Source of the DNA: Nitrospirae bacterium YQR-1
GTDB lineage: Bacteria > Nitrospirota > Thermodesulfovibrionia > Thermodesulfovibrionales > Magnetobacteriaceae
Length of the DNA: 64,000 nt
Assembly (NCBI GenBank): GCA_039908095.1
Contig: JAMOBJ010000001.1
Span: 124,001 to 188,000 of the forward strand
Direction of reading: 5' to 3'
Shown here: piece after piece, positions 20,168 to 27,961 of the stretch
Layout: the number at the start of each line of letters is the position of its first letter
Numbering within the stretch: the stretch's first letter is position 1
The notes under the pieces: generated by a model
What the model was told of the DNA's origin: nothing
Database searches by the model: none
The model's input: only the letters and a program-made list of their open reading frames with translations
Translations under genes and position numbers: made by a program

Positions 20168-21499
20168 TTATGGTTTTATTCTGTTTATCAATTGATCCAC
20201 AACTTTGCTGAAGTTTTCGTCACTTTCAATTTTGCTCTCAACTTGCTTACAGGCATAAATAACCGTAGCATGGTCTTTTCCTCCAAAGGACTTTCCTATA
20301 TCGCCAAGAGATAAATCCGTCAGCTTTTTTATAATATACATAGCCACCTGTCTGGGAACTGTCACCTCTTTGGTACGCTTTTTAGCCTTTATGTCTATTG
20401 GTTTTATGTTGAAATACTCAGAAACTGTTTTTTGTATATACTCAATGCTTATTGGTTTAAAATCATCAACAAATACATCCTTTAAGACGTTCTTTGCCAT
20501 GGAAATATTTATAGGATTTCCTGTCAGATTGGAATTAGCGGCTAATTTAATGAGGCAGCCCTCCAGTTCTCTTATGTTAGAGCGAATACGCGTGGCAAGA
20601 TAGTAGGCCATATCATCTTGCAGGAAAATTTTCTGCGCTTCCGCTTTTCTTTGTAAGATTGCAACTTTCAGCTCCACAGACGGAGGTTGAATATCTGCAA
20701 TTAATCCCATTGTAAAACGGGATTTAAGGCGGTCTGTTATTGAAGTCAATTCTTTTGGAGGTCTGTCCGCCGAAATTATTATCTGTTTTTGTTTTTCGTA
20801 GAGGGCGTTAAAAGTGTGAAAAAACTCCTCCTGAGTTTGAGTTTTATTTGCTATGAATTGTACATCGTCAATAAGGAGGGCGTCCAGTCCCCTGTACTTG
20901 TCTTTTAATTCGCCCATCTTTTCGTGCCTTATGGCAGAGACCACCTCATTAGTAAACTGCTCCGATGATACGTACATAACAGCGGCATTATGGTCGGTAT
21001 CTATAACCATGTTGCCGATTGCACTTATCAGATGTGTCTTACCTAAGCCGACATCACCATAAATGAAAAGTGGATTATATGTTTTTCCCAGTGACTCCGA
21101 AACAGCAAGGGCTGCTGCATGGGCAAACTGGTTACTTGGGCCTACCACAAAGTTATCGAAAGTATATTTTGGATTAAGATGAATTCCCCTGTTGGCTAAT
21201 CTAGTCCGGCGGGTTTGCATCATAGTGTCTTTTTTTGAAAGCTCGTTCGACTGCCCCTGATCTACTTTAAAAACAACACTCATTTGTTTCAAAAGTACGT
21301 TTTCCAATGCCTTGTTAAATAGATTAGGGTAATTGTCCTCTATCCATTCCCTGAAAAATCTGTTGGGAACCGACAACACAGCTCTGTTGTCTTTGATTTC
21401 CAGCGGCTTTACAGGTTTAAACCACAGCTCAAATGCCGAACTACCCACGGATTCCTGTATAACGCCTTGTACCCTCTGCCAAATCTCTTCAATATCCAT
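20168..21499 (-). CDS. dnaA: Chromosomal replication initiator protein DnaA
   Basis: 443 residues. Domain I at the N-terminus (IWQRVQGVIQESVGSSAFELWF), a linker near 85-105, Walker A GDVGLGKTH (148-156), Walker B LLIDDVQF, and domain IV with the signature GGKDHATVIYACK near 410. It binds DnaA boxes and opens the origin. The upstream 250 bases hold DnaA-box-like sites. The ATG at 21499 has no strong SD; the domain I match supports it. Confidence 0.98.
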   Translation of the reverse strand: MDIEEIWQRVQGVIQESVGSSAFELWFKPVKPLEIKDNRAVLSVPNRFFREWIEDNYPNLFNKALENVLLKQMSVVFKVDQGQSNELSKKDTMMQTRRTRLANRGIHLNPKYTFDNFVVGPSNQFAHAAALAVSESLGKTYNPLFIYGDVGLGKTHLISAIGNMVIDTDHNAAVMYVSSEQFTNEVVSAIRHEKMGELKDKYRGLDALLIDDVQFIANKTQTQEEFFHTFNALYEKQKQIIISADRPPKELTSITDRLKSRFTMGLIADIQPPSVELKVAILQRKAEAQKIFLQDDMAYYLATRIRSNIRELEGCLIKLAANSNLTGNPINISMAKNVLKDVFVDDFKPISIEYIQKTVSEYFNIKPIDIKAKKRTKEVTVPRQVAMYIIKKLTDLSLGDIGKSFGGKDHATVIYACKQVESKIESDENFSKVVDQLINRIKP

Positions 21500-21745
21500 A
21501 AGTTTTTAACAAATTATCAACAATTGTTAATAATTTATAAATAACTCCTTTCAAAAATCGGTAGTATATTGTTAATATTTAAATATAATTTTAAATTGTT
21601 AATAAGTGTGTAAAAACTGCTAAATTCCCAACAACAAACCAAACACCATAAGCAGGCATTAAATCTGTGGCCACAGCAGGTTCTCAACAAATTAACACCA
21701 CCTACTATTACTGCTGTTTTCTTTATATAAATAGTAATAGAAGGA
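21500..21745. other. Candidate replication origin (oriC) between prfB and dnaA
   Basis: This A+T-rich gap has DnaA-box-like 9-mers. TTATCAACA is at 21514-21522. TTATTAACA lies on the minus strand at 21525-21533 and again at 21597-21605. TTTTACACA is on the minus strand at 21607-21615. Each is close to TTATNCACA. A perfect 12-bp palindrome CTGTGGCCACAG is at 21665-21676. Location next to dnaA-dnaN-gyrB supports an origin; sites that only regulate dnaA are the alternative. Confidence 0.5.
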
Positions 21746-22853
21746 TTAAGCATTTTTTCTCCAAAGTAAAAACTCCTTAATGAAGGAACCTATTTCACCG
21801 TCAAGCACAGCGTTAACATTACCCATTTCATAACCTGTTCTGTGGTCTTTTATTAATCTGTAGGGGTGAAGTACGTAAGAACGAATCTGGTTTCCCCATT
21901 GGATATTTTTTTTATCTCCGATTATTCCGTCAAGTGTTTTCTCCTGCCTGGCAACCTGCAGCTCATAGAGTCTTGATTTAAGAATTCTCATGGCTCTTTC
22001 CTTGTTTTTATGCTGAGAGCGTTCATTTTGGCAAGAAACTACAATTGAAGAGGGCAAGTGTGTGATTCTTACGGCGGAGGAGACTTTATTAACATGCTGT
22101 CCTCCCGCCCCCGATGCCCTGAATGTGTCAATTCTTAAGTCATCATCTTTGATTTCTATCTCGATGTCTTTTTCTATTTCAGGATAGGCCAGCACTGCGG
22201 CAAATGATGTATGCCGTCTTTTGTTGGTGTCAAACGGGGAGATTCTGACAAGCCTATGTACTCCTATTTCAGAGCTCAGGTAGCCGTAGGCATAGGGCCC
22301 GGTAAATGTTATCATGACACTTTTAATGCCTGCCTCATCACCGCTTAATAAATCAACGATATCGGCCTTATATGAGTTAAGTTCGGCCCATCGTAAGTAC
22401 ATCCTCATCAGCATCTGTGCCCAGTCCTGGCTTTCAGTGCCGCCGGCTCCTGGATGAATTTCCACAATAGCGTTACAGTCGTCAAACTTTCTACTGAGAA
22501 GGTGCTTTAACTCAAGAGAATCTATTTTCTCTACCGTGCTGTTTAGTTTCTCTTCAAACTCACTTACAAACAGTTGGCCGTCCTCCTCATCAAGTATTGA
22601 AAGAGACTCCATCAGGTAGTTGACATCGCCTTCCACATCAAGAAAAGACCTAACTATGTCCTGAACTCTGGACTGTCTTTTTTTAAGCTCAGAGACCTTT
22701 TCATGGCTGGACCAGTTTTCCGTTATACCCAGTTGAATTTCTATATCGGATATTTCCTTAAGCAGGTTTTCCACCTCAAAGATAGCCTCTGAGATGATTT
22801 AATTTCAGTTCCAGCGGCTTAATTTTCTCTTTTATTTCTACAAGCCCAATCAT
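21746..22853 (-). CDS. prfB: Peptide chain release factor 2, with programmed +1 frameshift
   Basis: RF2 recognises UGA and UAA. The main frame (21746-22774) carries GGQ in GAGGQHVNK and the UGA-reading SPF in VRISPFDTNKRRHTSF. A 25-codon first frame starts at ATG 22853 (MIGLVEIKEK...RGYL) and meets TGA at 22778-22776 in the context GGC TAT CTT TGA G. Skipping one T continues as EVENLLKEIS. The joined product is 368 residues, close to the usual 365. TAT CTT TGA is the classic slippery site by which RF2 regulates its own level. An SD (GGAGG, 22866-22870) overlaps the lnt stop. Confidence 0.95.
22776..22792 (-). promoter_or_regulatory. RF2 programmed frameshift site
   Basis: On the minus strand the bases read AGA GGC TAT CTT TGA, matching the E. 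coli AGG GGG TAT CTT TGA except for an altered internal SD-like stretch (AGAGG). The next base is G, not the C that gives strongest slippage in E. coli. The zero-frame ORF stops here and the RF2 body continues in +1. Confidence 0.9.
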
Positions 22854-22862
22854 AAATAAAAA

Positions 22863-24461
22863 TTACCTCCGTCTTTTAACTATCAAAAATGCTGTAATGA
22901 AAACACTGTAAATCAGACAACTATATGCAAAGACATCTCCAAAGACCGTGTAAAAAGTAACTCCTCCGGCAGATTTATAAATATCTCCGGTTAAGGTTAC
23001 TCTTTCAAAAAGAGATGTTTTTTTCAATATACCGCCCTTTGGGCCGACAATTGCCGATATGCCGGAGTTAGTAGCCCTTATAAGATATTTTCCATTTTCC
23101 ACCGCCCGCAGCACTGCTATTGCAAAGTGTTGATACGGGCCTGATGTATCGCCAAACCATGCGTCATTGCTAATGGTTACTATAAAATCACCGCCGTTTA
23201 TATAAAATCTCCTTACCAAATCCGGGAATATAATTTCATAACAAATATGCGTTCCAAATGAGCCGAATTCCGCCCTACCTGACACAAAATCCCTGCCCGG
23301 AGAAAATTCACCTGTTGAGCCGACAAGTTTATCGACAAAAAAAAGCAGCTTTCTCAACGGCACATATTCCCCAAACGGTACCATATGGATTTTATCATAA
23401 ACATAATCAATTTTTCCATCTTTCCCCAGTAAAACAGCACTATTTGTGAGAATTAAAGATTTTCCTTTTCTGCCTCGTATCAGATCTGTGCCAAAGAGAA
23501 GACTTTTTCCCAAATATTTTTGAAACTTGACAAAATCATCCGTATATTTCCGGTCACTCATGAAATAAAACGGCAGTGCCGACTCAGGCCATACCACTAA
23601 ATCGGTATTATCAGGTGTATTTTCCAAAGTCAGAGTCTCGTAGGTGTTTATAATTTTATCTGTATAGTCCCGTGATAATTTCATTTCCTGCGGGATATTA
23701 CCCTGAACTAAGGTAACAGTGACTTTTTCGGTGTAATTTAAAGACGGCTGTTTTTTTAGTCCATAAACTATAGCAAGGATAAAAATAACGGAGGCGATAA
23801 TAATTGGTTTGAGTTTTTTAAGCGGATTCTTTTTGAGAGTATAGTTATTTTCAAAAAAAGTCAGATAGAGTGCGCAATTAAAAAATACTATCAAAAAAGA
23901 AATGCCATAGACGGCGGTTATGTCAGCTATTTGAATGAGCGGGATGAATTTGTACTGAGAGTACCCAAGGAATGACCACGGAAACCCGGTGAGAAATATT
24001 CCCTTTAAGTATTCAAGGCTTACCCATATAAATGGTGTGCTGTAGCAGGCTCCTCTGATGGATCGTCTTTTTCCAATAAGATGAAACATAAGCGCAAAGA
24101 CGCTGATGTAGAGACTTTGGTAGAGACAAAGGACAAAGACAATAATTATGCTTAAAATAAACGGGATGCCGCCGAAGTGGTTAATTGAGTGATAAATCCA
24201 GTACTGAGTGCCGAAGAAAAAGATAAATCCCGTTATAAGACCGCTGCATATGGCCCGTAGCTTAGTATCTGCCGCCGTAATTGAGTAAAAGAGCGGCAGG
24301 AGGGCGGCCCATGCCAGCGTGGAAAGCTCGGGCTTAGGGAAGGCAAGAAAGAGCAGTATTCCCGAGAAAGCCGGCAGGAAATAATTAATAAAAAAAAACT
24401 TTGGAGTAAGTTTTTTTATAATGCTTGACAATGAAAGAGCAAAATTGTGTAATATATCCAT
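22863..24461 (-). CDS. lnt: Apolipoprotein N-acyltransferase
   Basis: 532 residues with about six membrane segments before residue 235 and one at the C-terminus. The periplasmic carbon-nitrogen hydrolase domain has the catalytic triad E293 (VVWPESALP), K357 (YDKIHMVPFGEY) and C407 (GTHICYEI). It adds the third acyl chain to lipoproteins in the inner membrane, which implies a diderm cell. The stop overlaps the SD of prfB. Its 5' end overlaps the divergent promoter of tRNA-Phe. Confidence 0.95.
   Translation of the reverse strand: MDILHNFALSLSSIIKKLTPKFFFINYFLPAFSGILLFLAFPKPELSTLAWAALLPLFYSITAADTKLRAICSGLITGFIFFFGTQYWIYHSINHFGGIPFILSIIIVFVLCLYQSLYISVFALMFHLIGKRRSIRGACYSTPFIWVSLEYLKGIFLTGFPWSFLGYSQYKFIPLIQIADITAVYGISFLIVFFNCALYLTFFENNYTLKKNPLKKLKPIIIASVIFILAIVYGLKKQPSLNYTEKVTVTLVQGNIPQEMKLSRDYTDKIINTYETLTLENTPDNTDLVVWPESALPFYFMSDRKYTDDFVKFQKYLGKSLLFGTDLIRGRKGKSLILTNSAVLLGKDGKIDYVYDKIHMVPFGEYVPLRKLLFFVDKLVGSTGEFSPGRDFVSGRAEFGSFGTHICYEIIFPDLVRRFYINGGDFIVTISNDAWFGDTSGPYQHFAIAVLRAVENGKYLIRATNSGISAIVGPKGGILKKTSLFERVTLTGDIYKSAGGVTFYTVFGDVFAYSCLIYSVFITAFLIVKRRR
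24425..24453 (+). promoter_or_regulatory. Sigma-70 promoter of tRNA-Phe
   Basis: TTGACA at 24425-24430, a 17-base spacer, then TGTAAT at 24448-24453. The -35 box is perfect and the -10 box matches at 5 of 6 positions; transcription would begin just before the tRNA at 24466. Confidence 0.75.
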
Positions 24462-24465
24462 GTGT

Positions 24466-24538
24466 GGGCAGTTAGCTCAGTCGGTAGAGCAGAGGCCTGA
24501 AAAGCCTCGTGTCCGCAGTTCAATTCTGCGACTGCCCA
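24466..24538 (+). tRNA. tRNA-Phe (anticodon GAA)
   Basis: A complete cloverleaf can be folded. The acceptor GGGCAGT pairs with ACTGCCC, and the D arm is GCTC/GAGC. The anticodon stem GAGGC/GCCTC holds loop CTGAAAA, giving anticodon GAA. The T arm CGCAG/CTGCG carries TTCAATT, with discriminator A. CCA is not encoded. Confidence 0.97.
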
Positions 24539-24748
24539 CTCTTTTTACTTTATTGCCTGTTTTAGTGTTCTTGTGTTTAATCATAAATCACATTGTCAAG
24601 TGTTGATTATATATGAAACGGGTATAAATTTGCTAATGTGGGGTTGTAAGCTATTTGCTTTCAAAAGGGTGCTTCATAACTTATGGGCAAGGAGCGAATT
24701 CAGATGCGGAGCAATTTCACTTTGCTACTATAAATTATAAATTATTTG

Positions 24749-24777
24749 TTGACAAAATAATAATATTAAGTTACAGT
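24749..24777 (+). promoter_or_regulatory. Promoter upstream of speD
   Basis: TTGACA at 24749-24754, 17 bases, then TACAGT at 24772-24777 (4 of 6). It is about 55 bases before the speD start. The 24539-24748 stretch shows nothing else I can name. Confidence 0.55.
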
Positions 24778-24832
24778 AGATGCTCTTAATGGATAGAGTA
24801 TCTATAATTAAAATTAACAGGAGGGTAGGCAA

Positions 24833-25240
24833 TTGCATGCTTTAGGTAAGCATCTATTAGTTGAATTAAGGGAATGCAATCCCACCAGGATTATTGATCT
24901 AAGAGAAGTAACGGACGCATTGGTAGGTGCCGCAAAGGCGGCAAAAGCGACGATAGTTGATGTTTCATTTCATGAATTTAACCCTTTTGGTATCAGCGGA
25001 ATGGTTATTATCGCTGAGTCACATCTTTCTATTCACACATGGCCTGAGTATAATTATGCTGCGGTAGATATATTTACCTGCGGTGATATTATTAATCCCG
25101 ACCATGCAGCAAAGTATCTCATAGACAAATTCGAGTCAAAATGTCCTTCTATTATGGAGATGAAAAGGGGGATTATTTCTGAAGCAGACGTTAAACTGCC
25201 TCATAAGGTATTTCAGGATGACTTCCAATATGTCTCATAG
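24833..25240 (+). CDS. speD: S-adenosylmethionine decarboxylase proenzyme
   Basis: 135 residues, the short class 1B form. The self-cleavage site falls between E62 and S63 in AESHLSIHTWPE; S63 becomes the pyruvoyl group, and H68 and C83 (FTCGD) are the conserved processing and catalytic residues. The product supplies aminopropyl groups for spermidine synthesis. The start is a TTG at 24833: the SD GGAGGG lies at 24820-24825 and the nearby ATG at 24837 is out of frame. It appears to be a single-gene unit. Confidence 0.95.
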   Translation: MHALGKHLLVELRECNPTRIIDLREVTDALVGAAKAAKATIVDVSFHEFNPFGISGMVIIAESHLSIHTWPEYNYAAVDIFTCGDIINPDHAAKYLIDKFESKCPSIMEMKRGIISEADVKLPHKVFQDDFQYVS

Positions 25241-25527
25241 GACGGTAAAACAAATATTACCTTCTTTAACAGAGCTTTCTATGTTAAAACTCTTTATCTA
25301 TATACGCAGGTTGAAACTTTAGAATAAAGTACGTTTCACAAAATCTCTTTCAATTGCTTGCATAAGATATAATCACTACTTTAAGATTTTGTCTATATAC
25401 GCATGAGTATTCGCACCTCCTTTTTTTCTGATCGAGCAATAGGGGACCGGCGGGGGTTATTTACTGCTCCAATAATCGCCAATACGGTAATGGACAAATA
25501 GCTCATAAATTTTTAGGGACGGCTGTT
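25241..25527. other. Intergenic region with no assigned function
   Basis: No ORF or stable hairpin stands out. A 12-mer TCTATATACGCA occurs twice (near 25297 and 25393). Confidence 0.5.
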
Positions 25528-25824
25528 TTATTCCTTAGCTTTAACGGCAAGTTGTAAACCAAGTGTTTTTAGGAGTGCAGAAAGGCTTGAAAACTCAGGA
25601 TTCCCCTTTTCTGATAGCATACGGTACATGTTTTCTCTGTTAAGCTTTGATTTTTCAGAGACACTTGATAGCCCCACAGCCTCGGCAACGTTACGAAGAG
25701 CCAGCAGAAAAGCCTCCGGCGCTTCCTCTTCCAACGCGGCGCTAAGATATAAAGCCGCCTCCTCAGGATTCTTTAATGACTGCAAAAGAGTGTCCTTATA
25801 ATTTATTGTCTTTTTTAATATCAT
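25528..25824 (-). CDS. Addiction-module antidote protein (HTH antitoxin)
   Basis: 98 residues. The C-terminal half is an HTH typical of the putative addiction module antidote family: LALRNVAEAVGLSSVSEKSKLNRENMYRML. The N-terminus (YKDTLLQSLKNPEEAALYLSAALEE) matches the same family. It should neutralise the RelE/HigB-type toxin encoded just upstream and repress the pair. The reading frames overlap by 4 bases (toxin first). Confidence 0.9.
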   Translation of the reverse strand: MILKKTINYKDTLLQSLKNPEEAALYLSAALEEEAPEAFLLALRNVAEAVGLSSVSEKSKLNRENMYRMLSEKGNPEFSSLSALLKTLGLQLAVKAKE

Positions 25825-26150
25825 CTTCTTTTATAGTCCTCCCAATATGAAAATGCTTTTTTAATATCATGCTTCTGTGTGCCTTTATCCCCTCCACATA
25901 AAAGTATTATTATGTTGGAATCCGCCTGTCCATAATATACACGATACCCTGGACCACAATCCACTTTCAATTCATGGACACCATCCTCTAAAGACTTACA
26001 ATCGCTGAAGTTACCAAGACTCAAGCGATCTATTTTTACCCTTATTTTAGCTTTACCTTTATAATCTTTAAGAGCATCCAACCAGTCCAGAAAAGGTATC
26101 CTGCCTTCACTTGTTACATAAATCTCCAGCTGCCTGGGGAATGCTTCCAT
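25821..26150 (-). CDS. RelE/HigB-type toxin (Gp49-like family)
   Basis: 109 residues. The family pattern is present: IPFLDWLDAL, KAKIRVKIDRLSLGNFSDCKSL, VHELKVDCGPGYRVYYG and LLCGGDKGTQKHDIKKA. Members of this group are ribosome-dependent mRNA interferases; the conserved basic residues and aromatic R-Y-Y strand are kept. It is first in a two-gene operon with its antitoxin, which is the usual HigBA order. Confidence 0.9.
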   Translation of the reverse strand: MEAFPRQLEIYVTSEGRIPFLDWLDALKDYKGKAKIRVKIDRLSLGNFSDCKSLEDGVHELKVDCGPGYRVYYGQADSNIIILLCGGDKGTQKHDIKKAFSYWEDYKRR

Positions 26151-26454
26151 TGAAATTATTGTAGCTTATAAGCTACTCTTTATACAAGAGCTAAACCCTT
26201 AAACACAGATAAAAGAGACCGCAATCTTTGCATATAACCCGCTTCCGCTGCAAGATTGCACCGAAACATTTGGAGATTCCAACCAACATCAATTCCACCA
26301 CAAATGCACCCATGCGTATTGCAAAAAAAAGTGCCACGTTGTAAAATTAATTAAAGAAATGTTATATATTAGGTTATAAGCGTTTGATTTACTGCTGATT
26401 CAGTATGTCTGTCAGCAACTAAAATAGTATGAAAATACTTTTTAAGAGGTACCG
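26151..26454. other. Intergenic region with part of a direct repeat
   Basis: The 21-mer at 26206-26226 (CAGATAAAAGAGACCGCAATC) recurs at 27481-27501. Next to it GCAATCTT pairs with AAGATTGC (near 26221 and 26271). No gene is seen. AAGAGGT precedes the next start. Confidence 0.6.
26206..26226 (+). repeat. 21-bp direct repeat, copy 1
   Basis: CAGATAAAAGAGACCGCAATC is identical to 27481-27501. The two copies bracket the orphan gene at 26455-27141, the truncated phosphoesterase and the first palindromic repeat. Confidence 0.85.
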
Positions 26455-27141
26455 ATGCGAGTTCAAGACGGGTCGCACCCAAAAACTGTTAGGCAGACAA
26501 TGTATTATGACGGTAAGCTGCAATATGGCGGAGTTGATAGTCCTAACGTTACTGTGATCAACAATCAACTGAAAGCATTCATTATTTATACAAAATATCA
26601 TAATAATGATGCCGACATAAGCAGTTTAACACAAGTGAAGCCACCTAAGAAGGTGGAGATTGAGTCATTTATACCATCTGATACTCTCATTAATTTAGTA
26701 AATAAGAACAGACGAAAACCTAAAGCAGGGCTTCCTAAGGCATTAAAAGCATTATATGGAGTATTTCCTCAGGAAGATATGAAAAATGAACATGAAATCG
26801 TTAAAGAGAGAATAACAAATGAGTTGGAGGGAATGTTGATAAGCCTTGTTAGAAGAAATCCAGGAAATAATGAAAATATCATAATTTCAAAAAAAGACGG
26901 TTTTACGGACAAAATAACCCTGGAGTTAGTGGAAAGATTAGCGATAGATAGAAAAAAAACCAAAGATGTCTTATCACAGCTTTATAAAGAATTCAATAAA
27001 TTTATTTCTGAAAAACCTCGCAAACGTCTATGGGGTGAAATTAAATTGATTGACTCCATGATTACATTAGTTCCTGATTATAGCATGTTATCGTATCCCA
27101 ATATGGATTTTGACGACGAGAATTCATGGGAAACGATTTGA
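26455..27141 (+). CDS. Uncharacterised protein upstream of a truncated metallophosphoesterase
   Basis: 228 residues with AAGAGGT five bases before the ATG. It has no signal peptide or membrane segment. The N-terminal third is beta-rich (VRQTMYYDGKLQYGGVDSPNVTVINN). The rest is charged and helical (RITNELEGMLISLVRRNPGN, LVERLAIDRKKTKDVLSQLY). It ends in an acidic tail. I do not recognise it. A+T content is higher than in the housekeeping neighbours. It is followed after 22 bases by the first 29 codons of a metallophosphoesterase, so the two may once have formed a pair. Confidence 0.6.
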   Translation: MRVQDGSHPKTVRQTMYYDGKLQYGGVDSPNVTVINNQLKAFIIYTKYHNNDADISSLTQVKPPKKVEIESFIPSDTLINLVNKNRRKPKAGLPKALKALYGVFPQEDMKNEHEIVKERITNELEGMLISLVRRNPGNNENIIISKKDGFTDKITLELVERLAIDRKKTKDVLSQLYKEFNKFISEKPRKRLWGEIKLIDSMITLVPDYSMLSYPNMDFDDENSWETI

Positions 27142-27163
27142 TGTTAATTGGAAATATTAAAAA

Positions 27164-27253
27164 ATGAGTATCTTGAGGATTTTACACTGGTCAGACTTGC
27201 ATATTTCTGAAGCGAGTAATGTTTTAAGGTTCTTTCACATTTTGAGTGGGTAA
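27164..27253 (+). pseudogene. Truncated calcineurin-like metallophosphoesterase
   Basis: Only 29 residues remain. ILHWSDLHIS is the first metal-binding motif (D-x-H) of calcineurin-like phosphoesterases, which normally run to 250 residues or more. The frame hits TAA at 27251-27253, about 15 bases before the first palindromic repeat, so the body of the gene was probably lost or displaced when the repeat region formed. Confidence 0.65.
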
Positions 27254-27266
27254 AAGAAAGAATAAG

Positions 27267-27404
27267 TCCCTGTCGCCTTAAACAGGGTAGCCTTCAGGTA
27301 GACAAAAATGTCAAATTTTCTTTCTGAAAATTGCTTCACTCCGTTACGCCCCTACGGGTGACATTTTTTACCTTTCGGCTATGTGAGAATTAGGCGACGG
27401 GGAG
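27267..27404. repeat. Structured palindromic repeat, copy 1 (about 136 bp)
   Basis: The ends CCCTGTCGCCT and AGGCGACGGGG are complementary, as are TAGCC and GGCTA further in. Inside are a hairpin AATTTTC-tttct-GAAAATT and a second GCCCC-TAC-GGG. The whole unit recurs in inverted orientation at 27816-27953. Sequence differences in the inner hairpin keep the pairing. Confidence 0.75.
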
Positions 27405-27480
27405 GGCCGTGGGGAAGGGACCCCAAACCCCGCAAAGGAAGTTCATAATCTTACCAGCTCAGAAAAGAGCATTTACTTAG

Positions 27481-27501
27481 CAGATAAAAGAGACCGCAAT
27501 C
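27481..27501 (+). repeat. 21-bp direct repeat, copy 2
   Basis: Identical to 26206-26226. Here it lies between the two palindromic repeats, just before the small ORF at 27528. Confidence 0.85.
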
Positions 27502-27527
27502 CTCATAATCCCGCTCCTGCCGGCAGT

Positions 27528-27761
27528 TTGACCAAGTGCAAAGAGCAGTTTTACGGACTATGGAGAGCGCATTATGACAGGCCACAGCTCTGCACTCTGT
27601 ATGCAGGCTTTTTCGCTACAGGGATAGATTCAAGCCGCAGCTGGTTTATAAATAAAATGAAGGCCAACCTGCAGTCAGAAGTAAACACAGGCGGCAATGA
27701 GGAAAGAGACGCTTTAGACATCCAGGAGCTTTTGACAAAGCCAACAAAGTTAGACCATTGA
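27528..27761 (+). CDS. Small ORF between inverted palindromic repeats
   Basis: 77 residues (MTKCKEQFYGLWRAHYDRPQ...). No known domain and no clear SD. The stop falls within TGAATGCAGCTTGGTATTA, which resembles the end of the TACCAAGTTGCA repeat family. It might be cargo of the element or a gene fragment. Confidence 0.35.
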   Translation: MTKCKEQFYGLWRAHYDRPQLCTLYAGFFATGIDSSRSWFINKMKANLQSEVNTGGNEERDALDIQELLTKPTKLDH

Positions 27762-27815
27762 ATGCAGCTTGGTATTAAATACATGCTTTTCCCAGAGCTG
27801 TAAGGTTGCCCTGCC

Positions 27816-27953
27816 TCCCCCGTCGCCTAATTCTCACATAGCCGCAAGGTAGGGGATGTCACCCGCAGGGGCGTAACGCAGTGGAGCAGTTTTGCGAAAG
27901 CAAAACTTGACCTCCCCGTTTACCTGTAGGCTACTGTGTCTAAGGCGACAGCG
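27816..27953. repeat. Structured palindromic repeat, copy 2 (inverted)
   Basis: Inverted relative to copy 1. The outer arms CCCCGTCGCCTAATTCTCACAT and TAAGGCGACAG are kept, and the inner hairpin is AGTTTTGC-tttc-GCAAAACT: the stem bases differ from copy 1 but still pair. It ends 8 bases before the proS stop. Confidence 0.75.
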
Positions 27954-27961
27954 GTTACTTC

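Noticed and set aside
22863..22870. SD overlapping the lnt stop as evidence that RF2 starts near 22774
   Set aside because: The SD serves ATG 22853; GTG 22774 has no SD and lies just past the frameshift site.
27267..27953. Integron attC sites or a CRISPR array
   Set aside because: Only two large inverted copies, no regularly spaced short repeats, no attC core GTTRRRY and no integrase or cas gene in view.
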